Source: Bifidobacterium felsineum (GTDB lineage Bacteria; Actinomycetota; Actinomycetes; Actinomycetales; Bifidobacteriaceae). Taken from it: a DNA stretch of 64,000 nucleotides. The stretch lies in assembly GCF_002802915.1 (NCBI RefSeq), contig NZ_PEBJ01000002.1, positions 1 to 64,000 on the forward strand, read 5' to 3'. Both the position numbers and the translations under genes were made by a program. The notes beneath the pieces were generated by a model that saw only the letters and a program-made list of their open reading frames with translations, did not search any database and had not been told where the DNA came from. Of this stretch, positions 33,935 to 42,796 are shown piece after piece (the first letter of the stretch is position 1; each line of letters begins with the position of its first letter).

Positions 33935-36232
33935 TTAGATGTTTAGGGACTTTGCGTCCGATGTTGTCCGAACTATAACCAGTTTCTGCGTAGGCCTGGT
34001 CATCGCCACATACAAATCGGATGCGGCCACCAAACGGCTGGGGGCGTCATCTTCAATGCGACCGGGTTCCACAACGATCACCGCATCGAATTCAAGGCCT
34101 TTGACCGTCTGAGTGCCGCAGACGCTGATCTGCTCATCCCATTCAGGTTGATCGAGCAGACGCTGATATTCCTTGGGATCAAGCAGGCTGGACAGTCGCT
34201 TGCGCACGGCCTGGCGCACAGGAGCGATCAGCGAATCCGGGCAGATGATGGCGATGCGGCCTGTACCGTCCGCCGATACGAAATGATTGGCCAGCTTCGC
34301 CGCTTGATTGGCGACAGCCCGCAATAGGGAATCCGTATCATCAACAATGTGGCGGGACACCGAATCGGGCAAGTCCCGCACGGCGTGGACGGTGGAAATG
34401 TACAGGCCTTCATTCTGGGCGAACCGGGATGCGAGATCGGAAACAGCCTGCGGATTGCGGTAGTTGATCGTCAACTCATTCAGATCCCAGTGGTCTGCCC
34501 CGAACAGTCGGTTCATCGTCTTCTCCCAGCGGCGGGTGCCTCCCAGGGCCGAGGTCTGCGCCACGTCTCCGACGATGGTGAATGAACGGGAGGGGCAGCG
34601 GCGCATCAGCATGCGCCAATCCATGGCGGTGAGTTCCTGCGCCTCATCGACCACGATGTGCCCGTATGTCCATTCGCGGTCGGCTGCCGCTCGTTGCGAA
34701 GTGAGTTCCGCGTCGCTGCCGTTCATCTGGTCGAGCAGCATCTGACTGGAGACGATGCCTTGACCGAGGCCGGTTGCCGCCAACGTGTCTTTGGCATACT
34801 GCTCCTCGGCGGCACGACGCGCATCCGCGGCGGATTTCCTGGCGACGACCTTGGGGTCGGGGCCGAGCAGTTCCATGGCCTCGTCGAGTAGGGGGATGTC
34901 GGATTGAGTCAGTGGAGAGCCCTTAGGGCGGGCCAGTGCCTGAATGTCATCGTCGCTCAGCCATCCGCCCAGTGACTTCAAGCGTTCCGGGTGCGCGAAC
35001 AGCTGATCGATCAGCCATGGACCGGTCATCGGCAACCAGCACAGGTTGAGCGTCTTGCGTACCGTGTCGTTCATGCGCAGCAACTGCAAGGCGCGATTGA
35101 GCTCGGCCTGGTCCGGAGTGTAATCGAGTTGTTCGGCGTACCGATTCTGCATGCTGGTGAGCATCGAACGGATAAAGGTTTCACGGGCCTTGTTGTGCGC
35201 CTGACGTGTGCGCTTGGCATCGGTTTGCGCCTGTTCGATATCCACGGCGAGCATTGGCACCGGAATGCCGCTGATGGTGACTGTCGGCAGATTGGCGGGA
35301 ACGCGAATGCGTGCGGCGATGGCGTTGGCCACCACTTGAGCCATACGGCGGTCTCCCTTGAGCTTGGCCGCGTATGGGGTATCGACCGCAGTGGCGTTGA
35401 TGCCGGGGATGAGGTCACTGATGGTGCGGGACACCACGCCGGTCTCACCAAGCGAGGGGAGCACCTGATCGATGTAATGGAGGAACGCGGAGCTTGGGCC
35501 GACCACCAGTACGCCGGAGCGCTCCAATGTGCGTCGATGCGTATACAGCAGATATGCGGCTCGGTGGAGTGCCACCGCGGTTTTACCGGTGCCCGGGCCA
35601 CCCTGCACCACCACGGCGCGGTTCAGCGCGGAGCGGATGATGCGATCCTGTTCGGCCTGGATCGTGGCGACGATGTCGGTCATTTTGCCAGTTCGGCGTG
35701 AGCTTAGCGAGGCCAGCAGCGCGCCTTCGCCGGTAAGGGTTCCCGCTGATGAGGCTTCGCCTACCTGATTGGAATGCACATCCAGCACCTCGTCTTCGAC
35801 ACCCACGACATTGCGGAAGCTCAAGGTGATGTGTCGGCGCATCACGATGTCGCCATGATTCGAAGGTGTCGCCTCGTAGAAGGGGCGTGCCGCCTCGGCT
35901 CGCCAATCGGTCAGTATCGGCTCGTGATCGGTGCTGGACAATCCGATGCGGCCGATGTAGTGGCGTGTGCCATTTTTGGCGTCGAGCCTGCCGAACACCA
36001 GTCGGTCTTCAACGCTGCGCAACTGGGTGAGTCGGTCCTCATACATCGTGGCAAAGGAGTCTCGTTCGGTGCGTTGCGTGGGGGAGCCGTGAGAACCTGC
36101 TGCCCGCACGGTGTCCAGACGTTGCCACATTTCGGCGCGTAGGTCATCGAGACGGCCGTAGGCTCGGTCGACGGCCTGCTGCTCCTCGTGCAGTTGTGAG
36201 GCATAACTCGACATGCTTTTCTTCGTTTCCAT
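33935..36232 (-). CDS. helD: HelD-type RNA polymerase-associated ATPase (UvrD/Rep superfamily)
   Basis: A 765-aa superfamily 1 motor of the actinobacterial HelD group, which removes stalled RNA polymerase from DNA and can confer rifampicin tolerance. Coiled-coil N terminus (EEQQAVDRAYGRLDDLRAEMWQRL) as in HelD; YIGRIGL motif near 92; Walker A QGGPGTGKTAVALHRAAYLL (210-229); Walker B as HIVVDEAQELTAMDW; and motif VI near the end as LYVAMTRPTQKLVIV. ATG 36232 and 36214 (MSSYAS) are both possible. Divergent from mraZ; followed by serA. Confidence 0.88.
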   Translation of the reverse strand: METKKSMSSYASQLHEEQQAVDRAYGRLDDLRAEMWQRLDTVRAAGSHGSPTQRTERDSFATMYEDRLTQLRSVEDRLVFGRLDAKNGTRHYIGRIGLSSTDHEPILTDWRAEAARPFYEATPSNHGDIVMRRHITLSFRNVVGVEDEVLDVHSNQVGEASSAGTLTGEGALLASLSSRRTGKMTDIVATIQAEQDRIIRSALNRAVVVQGGPGTGKTAVALHRAAYLLYTHRRTLERSGVLVVGPSSAFLHYIDQVLPSLGETGVVSRTISDLIPGINATAVDTPYAAKLKGDRRMAQVVANAIAARIRVPANLPTVTISGIPVPMLAVDIEQAQTDAKRTRQAHNKARETFIRSMLTSMQNRYAEQLDYTPDQAELNRALQLLRMNDTVRKTLNLCWLPMTGPWLIDQLFAHPERLKSLGGWLSDDDIQALARPKGSPLTQSDIPLLDEAMELLGPDPKVVARKSAADARRAAEEQYAKDTLAATGLGQGIVSSQMLLDQMNGSDAELTSQRAAADREWTYGHIVVDEAQELTAMDWRMLMRRCPSRSFTIVGDVAQTSALGGTRRWEKTMNRLFGADHWDLNELTINYRNPQAVSDLASRFAQNEGLYISTVHAVRDLPDSVSRHIVDDTDSLLRAVANQAAKLANHFVSADGTGRIAIICPDSLIAPVRQAVRKRLSSLLDPKEYQRLLDQPEWDEQISVCGTQTVKGLEFDAVIVVEPGRIEDDAPSRLVAASDLYVAMTRPTQKLVIVRTTSDAKSLNI

Positions 36233-36384
36233 TTCTTCGAGGTCAACACTTTAAGGCACTCAAATTTACCGCACGCCCCCTACCGGGCAGGTGAATGAGA
36301 CGGATGTGCGGGTGAACTTCGCGTGAATTCGACAAACCGGGGTGGTACCGACACGCACGAAGTCAGGAAAAGTTCCTAAAACGG

Positions 36385-36399
36385 TGCACAAATTGTGCA
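36385..36399. promoter_or_regulatory. 15-bp palindrome upstream of the MraZ box
   Basis: TGCACAAATTGTGCA is a perfect inverted repeat around a central A, 4 bp before the first TGGGG of the MraZ box. It may be a site for a second regulator of the dcw promoter; no matching family identified. Confidence 0.5.
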
Positions 36400-36403
36400 T
36401 GAG

Positions 36404-36438
36404 TGGGGAAAAATGGGGATTGGTGGGGTAAAGTGGTG
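36404..36438 (+). promoter_or_regulatory. MraZ box (direct repeats of TGGGG, 10-bp period)
   Basis: TGGGG occurs at 36404, 36414 and 36424, and TGGTG at 36434, each exactly 10 bp apart. MraZ of E. coli is known to bind TGGGN direct repeats separated by 5 bp, so this is the expected autoregulatory site of mraZ and the division cluster. Confidence 0.85.
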
Positions 36439-36487
36439 AGCCAGTTGGTCGGAGTGTATCCAAATGCGTGCAAAAGGAGGTGGAATC

Positions 36488-37009
36488 ATGGCTGATGGGC
36501 AGGCTGCAAACGATGCGCAGACACCTATGCCTGCTTCCACCGGGATCGCCGACCTGCTTACAGGCCTGCCTCCGCTGCTGCTTGGAACATACACTCCGAA
36601 GATCGATGCCAAAGGCCGTGTGGCGCTTCCGGCGAAATTCCGTTCCCAACTTGGAGCCGGCTTGGTGATGGCTCGTGGTCAGGAGCGTTGCGTATATCTC
36701 CTGCCGTTCGATGAATTCCGTCGCATCGCCGCTCAGATCCAGCGCACATCCGTGGGCAATAAGGCCGCTCGCGAATATCTTCGTGTCTTCCTCTCCGGTG
36801 CCGTGGATCAGGAACCCGACAAACAAGGACGAGTGGTTGTGCCGCAAATGCTGCGCGACTACGCCAACCTGGGCTCGGACATCGTGGTGATTGGCGTAGG
36901 CACACGAGCCGAGATCTGGAACAAGGATGCATGGGAGTCCTACCTTGCCCAGAAGGAAGAGGATTATTCCGATATCGCCGATGATGTACTGCCGGAGGTT
37001 GAATTCTGA
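36488..37009 (+). CDS. mraZ: Transcriptional regulator MraZ
   Basis: DNA-binding regulator of the dcw cluster, 173 aa. Two SpoVT/AbrB-like halves are visible: GTYTPKIDAKGRVALPAKFR (about 38-57) and VDQEPDKQGRVVVPQMLRDY (about 111-130); both carry the DxKGR / DxQGR DNA-contact motif. An N-terminal extension of about 30 residues precedes the usual start. ATG 36488 lies 6 bp after AAAGGAGGTGG. Its stop overlaps the rsmH start (TGATG), and its own binding site is at 36404-36438. Confidence 0.94.
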   Translation: MADGQAANDAQTPMPASTGIADLLTGLPPLLLGTYTPKIDAKGRVALPAKFRSQLGAGLVMARGQERCVYLLPFDEFRRIAAQIQRTSVGNKAAREYLRVFLSGAVDQEPDKQGRVVVPQMLRDYANLGSDIVVIGVGTRAEIWNKDAWESYLAQKEEDYSDIADDVLPEVEF

Positions 37010-38085
37010 TGACTGATCTGACCACTATTCACCAGCCGGTGCTGCTTCAGGATTGCGTGGACCTTATGGCTCCCGCACTCGACCATGAAGGTGCCATCGC
37101 CGTGGACTGCACACTGGGCATCGCCGGCCACTCCACCGCCTTCCTGAAATCATCGCCGAAGGCGAGGCTTATCGGCATCGACCGCGACAGCGAGGCCCTG
37201 GCTCTGGCCACCAAGCGCATGGAGCAGGAGGGGTTGGCCGACCGGTTCACTCCGGTACATGCGGCCTTCGACGAGCTTGAGCGCGTTCTCGAAGATCAGG
37301 GAGTGGAGCGAGTGGACGCCGTATTCATGGATTTGGGTCTTTCCAGCCTGCAGATCGATGAGACCGATCGCGGCTTCTCCTACTCCCATGACGCGCCGTT
37401 GGATATGCGCATGGACGTAAGCCAGGAGTTGACTGCACAGCGCATCCTCGCCACATATGATGCTCCGCAATTGGTCCGCATCTTCAGGGAATACGGCGAG
37501 GAACGTTTTGCCAGGCAAATCGCGCGTGCCATCGTCATGGATAGGGAAAAGGAACCGTTGACCACCACAGGGCAGCTCAATGCGCTGGTTGAACGCGTGG
37601 TTCCCAAAGCGCATCGCCCGGCAGGCAACCCCGCCAAGCGTGTATTCCAGGCGCTGCGCATCGAAGTCAACGGGGAACTGGCCAAACTCGCTTCCACATT
37701 GCCGCAGGCCGCGAACCATCTGAACGTCGGTGGGCGTTTGGTGGTGGAGTCCTACCATTCGTTGGAAGACAAGACCAGCAAGACGTTCATGGCCAATGGC
37801 TTGAAAATCGATGCACCTGCCGATTTGCCGATTATTCCGCCGGATGCGCAGCCGTTTTTCAGAGAGCTCACCCGCGGCGCGGTCAAGGCCGATGAAGAGG
37901 AGATTACATCCAATCCCAGGTCGGCATCGGTCAGATTGCGCGCGGTCGAGCTGACCAGACCCATCCCGAACCGGTGGCGCAGCCGTTTCGAGCACATGGC
38001 GCAGGATCCAACCGGCGCCGACGATGCCAAACAGCATCACATCAAACGTAACAACACCAATCGCAACAACTCGAGGAGACACTGA
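37009..38085 (+). CDS. rsmH: 16S rRNA (cytosine-1402-N4)-methyltransferase
   Basis: Methylates N4 of C1402 in the ribosomal P site; historically mraW. The 358-aa protein has HQPVLLQDCVDLM, a SAM motif VDCTLGIAGHSTAFL, VDAVFMDLGLSSLQID and the substrate-site FSYSHDAPLDMRM; helical insert and C-terminal SARLRAxE-like end (SASVRLRAVELTR) are all intact. The C terminus is a His/Asn/Arg-rich tail (HHIKRNNTNRNNSRRH) beyond the family core. Starts within the mraZ stop and is followed 2 bp later by ftsL. Confidence 0.96.
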   Translation: MTDLTTIHQPVLLQDCVDLMAPALDHEGAIAVDCTLGIAGHSTAFLKSSPKARLIGIDRDSEALALATKRMEQEGLADRFTPVHAAFDELERVLEDQGVERVDAVFMDLGLSSLQIDETDRGFSYSHDAPLDMRMDVSQELTAQRILATYDAPQLVRIFREYGEERFARQIARAIVMDREKEPLTTTGQLNALVERVVPKAHRPAGNPAKRVFQALRIEVNGELAKLASTLPQAANHLNVGGRLVVESYHSLEDKTSKTFMANGLKIDAPADLPIIPPDAQPFFRELTRGAVKADEEEITSNPRSASVRLRAVELTRPIPNRWRSRFEHMAQDPTGADDAKQHHIKRNNTNRNNSRRH

Positions 38086-38087
38086 AT

Positions 38088-38549
38088 ATGGCGGCAACGG
38101 CACGTAGCATTCGATCCGGTTCAGTTCCGGCATCGCAGCGTCCTCAAGCCAAGCCCCAGGCGACTTCCCGACCGCAACTGCGACTGATTTCCAATCCGCA
38201 TGGCGCCGATAAGAACAACGTATTCGGCAAGGTCCTCGAATGGACCCGGACCCGAACCGCACCCATGGTGCATGTGGTCATAGCCGTGGTATTCCTGGTC
38301 GCCACGCTGCTCGGCGCGCTGATGCTGCGAACGCAGATGGTGCAGAATTCCTTCGAAGCGGCGGAAGTCAAGCAGCATATCAATGTGTTGACACAGGACA
38401 TCGAAGATGATCAGGCCAAGCTTGACCAACTAGTCGCGTCCCTGCCTGACAAGGCAAGCGAGATGGGCATGGTTTCCAAGGGTGGCACGGCCACAATCGA
38501 TCTTCAGGGATATCAGCAGCCGAAGGACTCGGAAGGCGGAACACAGTGA
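38088..38549 (+). CDS. ftsL: FtsL-like division protein
   Basis: A 153-aa bitopic membrane protein in the ftsL position of the dcw cluster. Cytoplasmic part residues 1-60, one transmembrane helix about 62-83 (VHVVIAVVFLVATLLGALML), then a short extracellular coiled coil (VKQHINVLTQDIEDDQAKLDQLV). FtsL sequences are poorly conserved; identification rests on topology, size and position between rsmH and ftsI. It would join FtsQ and a DivIC/FtsB partner to activate FtsWI. Its last 4 bp overlap the ftsI start. Confidence 0.82.
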   Translation: MAATARSIRSGSVPASQRPQAKPQATSRPQLRLISNPHGADKNNVFGKVLEWTRTRTAPMVHVVIAVVFLVATLLGALMLRTQMVQNSFEAAEVKQHINVLTQDIEDDQAKLDQLVASLPDKASEMGMVSKGGTATIDLQGYQQPKDSEGGTQ

Positions 38550-40351
38550 AGACCATTGCGCGGATACTGAAGTTCGCCAAAATGAAGACATTCGCATTCA
38601 AATGCATCGCCATCGGCGCCGCGTTGGCTCTGGTGGCTTCGCTGTGCGTGGCCCAACTCGCATCCATCCAGCTCATTGACGGTCGTCAAATGGCTCAGGC
38701 GGCCACGGCTTCCCGAACCTCCCGTGTGACGCTCAGCGCCAAGCGCGGCCGCATCCTTGACTCCAACGGCACCGTGCTGGCTCAAAGCGTGGAACGCTAC
38801 ACCATCGTGGCCAATCCCGAGGCTGCGCAGGAATTCACTCCAATCACCTGCAACAAGAACAATCAGGATTACTGCCACCAAATCGACGGCAAGCCTGTGG
38901 GCGTCACCGGTGCTGCGGCAGTAGGGCGTCTGCTATCCAAGGAATTGGGCATCAGCGCCATGGAACTTGGAGCGGATCTGTCCATTAGCGGACAGTATGT
39001 GGTACTGAAGAAGGACGTGACCCCCCAAGTCAAGCGCAGCATCGATGATTTGAATCTCGGTGGCATAGTCTGGGGTGAACTCAGCAGTGAGCGCATCTAT
39101 TCCGATGGCGATTTGATGGGATCGTTGCTCGGTGGTGTGAACGATGACGGCACTGGCGTCGCCGGCATCGAACAGATGGAGAACAAGGTGCTCACCGGCA
39201 CTGATGGGCATCAGACCTACCAGCGCGGCAACTACGGGGGTGAGGAAATCCCGGGTACGATGACCGAGTCCGTGGCCGCAAAGGATGGTTCCGATGTGAA
39301 CCTCACGATTAATCGAGATGTGCAGTGGTACGTCAAGAAAATCCTGAAAGAAGCCAAATCCTCCTATGGCGCCGCCTGGGCGATTGGTGTGGTACAGAAC
39401 GTGCAGAACGGCGAAATCGTGGCTCTCGCGGACAGCGACGAAATCGACGCAGGAACGGATGCCGCCAAGATGGGGGCGTCCCGCGCTGTTTCGGAGACAT
39501 TCGAACCAGGCTCGATCGGTAAAGTGATTTCAGCATCCGGCTATTTGCAGACCGGCGTGCACAAAATGACCGATCGGTTCACCGTGCCGAATTCCGTGAC
39601 CGAAAATGGTCAGACCTTCAAAGATGCGTTTTCCCACGGTGATGAGCATTGGACCCTTGCCGGTATTCTGCAGCAATCATCGAATAACGGTATGGTGATT
39701 GCCGGCAAGAATTACACCGATGACCAGCGCTATGAATTCCTTACGAAGTTTGGAATCGGTCAGTCCACCGGTCTCGATCTGCCAGGTGAGTCCAATGGCG
39801 TGTTGACGAATCCTTCATCGTGGGATTTGCGCACCCGTAACACGGTGCTATTCGGCCAGGGCTACACCGTGAATGCACTGCAGCTGACCAATGTGGTGGC
39901 GACTCTCGCTAACAAAGGCGTGCGTCAGCAGCAGTCAATTGTCAAATCAACCACGAATGCCGACGGTAAGACCATTGAGGTGAAGCATGGTGATGCTACA
40001 CGCGTCGTCGACGAACAGGTGGCCGCGGATGTGATCAATGCGATGGAGTCTGTAGCTGAGAACTATAGCAAGTTCGTCAAGGTCGATGGATACCGTATGG
40101 CGGCCAAATCCGGTACGGCGGAAGTGGCGGGTGCCAATGGTTCCCTAAGCTCTATCATTTCCGATTACTCCGTGGTGATTCCGGCCGATAACCCACGGTT
40201 TGTGGTCACGGTGGTGATGAAGGACCCGCAGGGCTCCTATGGTGGCCTTACGGCGGGCCCGGTCTCCGCCCAGATTTGTGAGTTCCTTATGCAGAAATAC
40301 GAGGTGCCCGTATCGAGCCCACGTACAGATGCTATCCCAGTCACTTGGTGA
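38546..40351 (+). CDS. ftsI: Penicillin-binding protein 3, septal transpeptidase
   Basis: Class B penicillin-binding protein that crosslinks septal peptidoglycan, 601 aa. Transmembrane anchor near residues 20-40, a dimerisation/pedestal domain starting with the conserved AKRGRILDSNGTVLA, and a transpeptidase domain with SxxK at S323-K326 (GSIGK), SxN at S378-N380 and KSG at K521-G523. The last motif is K-S-G rather than the more common K-T-G, as in many actinobacterial homologues. GTG start at 38546 overlaps ftsL. Confidence 0.95.
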   Translation: MKTIARILKFAKMKTFAFKCIAIGAALALVASLCVAQLASIQLIDGRQMAQAATASRTSRVTLSAKRGRILDSNGTVLAQSVERYTIVANPEAAQEFTPITCNKNNQDYCHQIDGKPVGVTGAAAVGRLLSKELGISAMELGADLSISGQYVVLKKDVTPQVKRSIDDLNLGGIVWGELSSERIYSDGDLMGSLLGGVNDDGTGVAGIEQMENKVLTGTDGHQTYQRGNYGGEEIPGTMTESVAAKDGSDVNLTINRDVQWYVKKILKEAKSSYGAAWAIGVVQNVQNGEIVALADSDEIDAGTDAAKMGASRAVSETFEPGSIGKVISASGYLQTGVHKMTDRFTVPNSVTENGQTFKDAFSHGDEHWTLAGILQQSSNNGMVIAGKNYTDDQRYEFLTKFGIGQSTGLDLPGESNGVLTNPSSWDLRTRNTVLFGQGYTVNALQLTNVVATLANKGVRQQQSIVKSTTNADGKTIEVKHGDATRVVDEQVAADVINAMESVAENYSKFVKVDGYRMAAKSGTAEVAGANGSLSSIISDYSVVIPADNPRFVVTVVMKDPQGSYGGLTAGPVSAQICEFLMQKYEVPVSSPRTDAIPVTW

Positions 40352-40390
40352 TATGAGATGACGGTGACTATGGAAGAAAGGCGTTAGCCC

Positions 40391-41260
40391 ATGAGCGCGG
40401 TGAGCGAAGCCATATCCCAGCGCATGACGTTGGGGATGCTGGCCGAAAAGTATGGTTTTGACATTGTTCCCGAATTCGCGTCCAATGTCACCATCACTGC
40501 ATTGAGCGATTCCCTCGACAGTGTGGGGCCGGGGTCGCTATTCGTATGCGGCAGCCGTATATCCGAACTGGCGCATGCCACGCAGGCTGGAGCCTATGCG
40601 GCCCTGCTGCCGCGCACATTCCAGCATCAATGTCCGCAGGCCGATATTCCTCTGGTCTTCGGCGAACTGAACGACCATGTGCTGGGTGACATGGCGGTGA
40701 CGCTAGCCGGCTCCCCAACCAATGCCATGGCGGTATTCGCCGTGACGGGCGGCGACGAAGAGGAAGTCAACGCCAATGTGACACAGCTCGCGGATTTCCT
40801 GCACATGCTCGGCAATCCGGTAGCGGTGATCAGCGCGGCCGGTTCGACATCGATGACCCGTGCGCTGAATCTTACCTATCCGTTGGGTGTACTCGATATG
40901 CAACGTACGTTGGCCGTATGCGCGGAGGACGGTGTAGCCGCGGTGATCATCGCGCTTGATGCCGCAACGGTGGGCAACCATGCGCTGGAATCGGTGAATG
41001 TCGATGTGCTGGGTGTTGAGCATGCCATGCCGGATCAGGACGTTTCCACGTTGAAAACCCGGTATGCATTCGTGTCCGATCGTGATCTTGCGCTTACCAC
41101 CACCACAAGGGAATCAGACAATCTCGCCGAAGAATCACCGGTGGGTTACGACCGGATTCGCGCCGGCCATATGTCGTTGGCCATCGCCATGGTTCTGGCC
41201 GCGGGAGTCCGTAAGAACAATGTGCGCAGCGCGTTGCGCGTGGCCAATAATCTGAGTTGA
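40391..41260 (+). CDS. Degenerate MurE-like protein, ATP-binding loop lost
   Basis: A 289-aa protein in the murE position. Residues 13-110 look like the MurE UMP-binding domain (MTLGMLAEKYG, then SDSLDSVGPGSLFVCGSRISELAHATQAGAYAALL). Residues 112-210 align with the ATPase domain (MAVFAVTG ... GVLDMQRTLAVCAEDGVAAVIIALDAATVGNHALESVNVDVLGVEHA), but the P-loop TGTNGKTT reads TGGDEEEV (119-126), the catalytic lysine becoming glutamate, and the C-terminal ligase domain is missing (about 290 of the usual 480-500 residues). It cannot be an ordinary ligase. Frame, ribosome-binding site (GAAAGG) and codon use are intact, so it looks like a retained protein, not decay. Function unknown; a scaffold or regulator of Mur enzymes is speculation. 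Confidence 0.8.
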   Translation: MSAVSEAISQRMTLGMLAEKYGFDIVPEFASNVTITALSDSLDSVGPGSLFVCGSRISELAHATQAGAYAALLPRTFQHQCPQADIPLVFGELNDHVLGDMAVTLAGSPTNAMAVFAVTGGDEEEVNANVTQLADFLHMLGNPVAVISAAGSTSMTRALNLTYPLGVLDMQRTLAVCAEDGVAAVIIALDAATVGNHALESVNVDVLGVEHAMPDQDVSTLKTRYAFVSDRDLALTTTTRESDNLAEESPVGYDRIRAGHMSLAIAMVLAAGVRKNNVRSALRVANNLS

Positions 41261-41309
41261 TCATCCGCGATACCAAGCCAATCGCACGGATAATAAGGAG
41301 TAGGAAAAA

Positions 41310-42761
41310 ATGGTTCCAATGAGCGCTCAGGAAATCGCTCAGGCCGTCGAGGGACGTCTGATTGCAGGCGGCGATCCGAATGCGCAGGCCACTAGCGCGG
41401 TCAGCGATTCGCGGCAGGCGGGCGTGGGCTCGGTGTTCGTGGCCATCAAAGGCGAACGCGTGGATGGTCACGATTTCGTAGCCAAGGTAGGTGAGCAGGG
41501 TGCAGTCGCCGCCATTGTGGACCATGAAGTACCTGCCGAAGGACTGGCCCAGATTGTGGTGAACGATACGGTCGAGGCACTCGGCAAGCTCGCCAAGCAC
41601 AACATCGAACGCCGTCGTGAATTGCCCGGCGACTTCGACATTATCGGTTTGACCGGTTCCGTAGGCAAAACCACCACCAAGGATTTGCTGTCTGCGCTGA
41701 TGTCGACGCTTGGCCCGACGGTCGCACCCATCGGCTCATTCAACAATGAGATCGGTCTGCCGCTCACCGCGCTGAAGATTGATGCCGGAACACGATTCTT
41801 CGTGGCGGAGATGGGCGCGAACCATTTGGGCGAGATCGCACGTTTGACGCGTATCGCCCCGCCGAATACTGCAATAGTGTTGAAGGTCGGCGTGGCACAT
41901 CTGGGAGAGTTCGGCTCGCGTGAACGTATCGCGCAGGCCAAGAGCGAAATCGTCATGGGTCTGCTGCCAGACGGTGTCGCCGTGCTGAATGGTGACGACG
42001 ATCATGTGGCGCCGATGGCCTCCCTCGCCCCGGCCGATGTACTGTGGTTCGGCAAGGAAAGCAACCATGAGCATCAGGTAACTGCCACTGACATTACCGC
42101 CGACAATGCCGACCATGCCGAGTTCACACTCAATGCGGATGACGGTTCGAGCGTGCGGGTGCATCTGGGCATTCCCGGATTGCACAATGTGATGAATGCG
42201 CTTGCAGCCGCCACGGTCGCGTTGCGCTACGGCATGGCTCTGCCGGATATCGCTCAGGTATTGGCCGCACAACACACTATCAGCCCGCATCGCATGGCAT
42301 TGTCTCGTGTGGAACGTGGATCGGTGAGCTTCACCCTGATCGACGATTCCTTCAACGCCAACCCTGATTCCATGAAGGCGGGCCTGGAAGGACTCAAGGC
42401 ATGGGAGCCCCAGGACGGTGGCAAGCCGTTCCGCGTGGCACTGCTTGGAGCCATGCTGGAATTGGGCGCAAGTGAAGACGAATTGCACGCCCAGGTGGGC
42501 CGTTTCGCCGCCGAACTTGGGCTGGATGCGATTATCGCGGTCGGTTCCGACACCGATACGCATTTGCATGACCTGGCTCGGTCTCTGGCCGATGGCGCTG
42601 CAAGCGTGACCGGGGTGTCGGTAGACTGTGTGGAGAACATCGATCGTGCCGAGCAGCTGGTGCTCGGTATGGCCGCCGGCCATACCGATACCGTGGTGTT
42701 GCTCAAAGGCTCTCATGCTTCAGGCTTGAGCGCACTGGCGGAACGCTGGTCGAAGAACTAG
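41310..42761 (+). CDS. murF: UDP-MurNAc-tripeptide:D-Ala-D-Ala ligase
   Basis: Adds D-Ala-D-Ala to complete the lipid I/II peptide. The 483-aa protein has the three Mur ligase domains: N-terminal UDP binding (DSRQAGVGSVFVAIKGERVDGHDF), P-loop GLTGSVGKTTTKDLLSA with intact lysine, EMGANHLGEIARL, and the C-terminal domain with DDSFNANPDSMKAGLE. The murein pentapeptide donor chemistry is unaffected by its neighbour's broken loop. Follows the MurE-like gene by 49 bp; AAGGAGTAGG upstream. Confidence 0.96.
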   Translation: MVPMSAQEIAQAVEGRLIAGGDPNAQATSAVSDSRQAGVGSVFVAIKGERVDGHDFVAKVGEQGAVAAIVDHEVPAEGLAQIVVNDTVEALGKLAKHNIERRRELPGDFDIIGLTGSVGKTTTKDLLSALMSTLGPTVAPIGSFNNEIGLPLTALKIDAGTRFFVAEMGANHLGEIARLTRIAPPNTAIVLKVGVAHLGEFGSRERIAQAKSEIVMGLLPDGVAVLNGDDDHVAPMASLAPADVLWFGKESNHEHQVTATDITADNADHAEFTLNADDGSSVRVHLGIPGLHNVMNALAAATVALRYGMALPDIAQVLAAQHTISPHRMALSRVERGSVSFTLIDDSFNANPDSMKAGLEGLKAWEPQDGGKPFRVALLGAMLELGASEDELHAQVGRFAAELGLDAIIAVGSDTDTHLHDLARSLADGAASVTGVSVDCVENIDRAEQLVLGMAAGHTDTVVLLKGSHASGLSALAERWSKN

Positions 42762-42796
42762 GCGTCGATAACTCATAAAGAGGAGAAGAACCACCC

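Noticed and set aside
40391-41260. Call as murE or as a murE pseudogene
   Set aside because: P-loop and C-terminal ligase domain are missing, so it is not a working MurE; no frameshift or internal stop, so pseudogene is not supported either.
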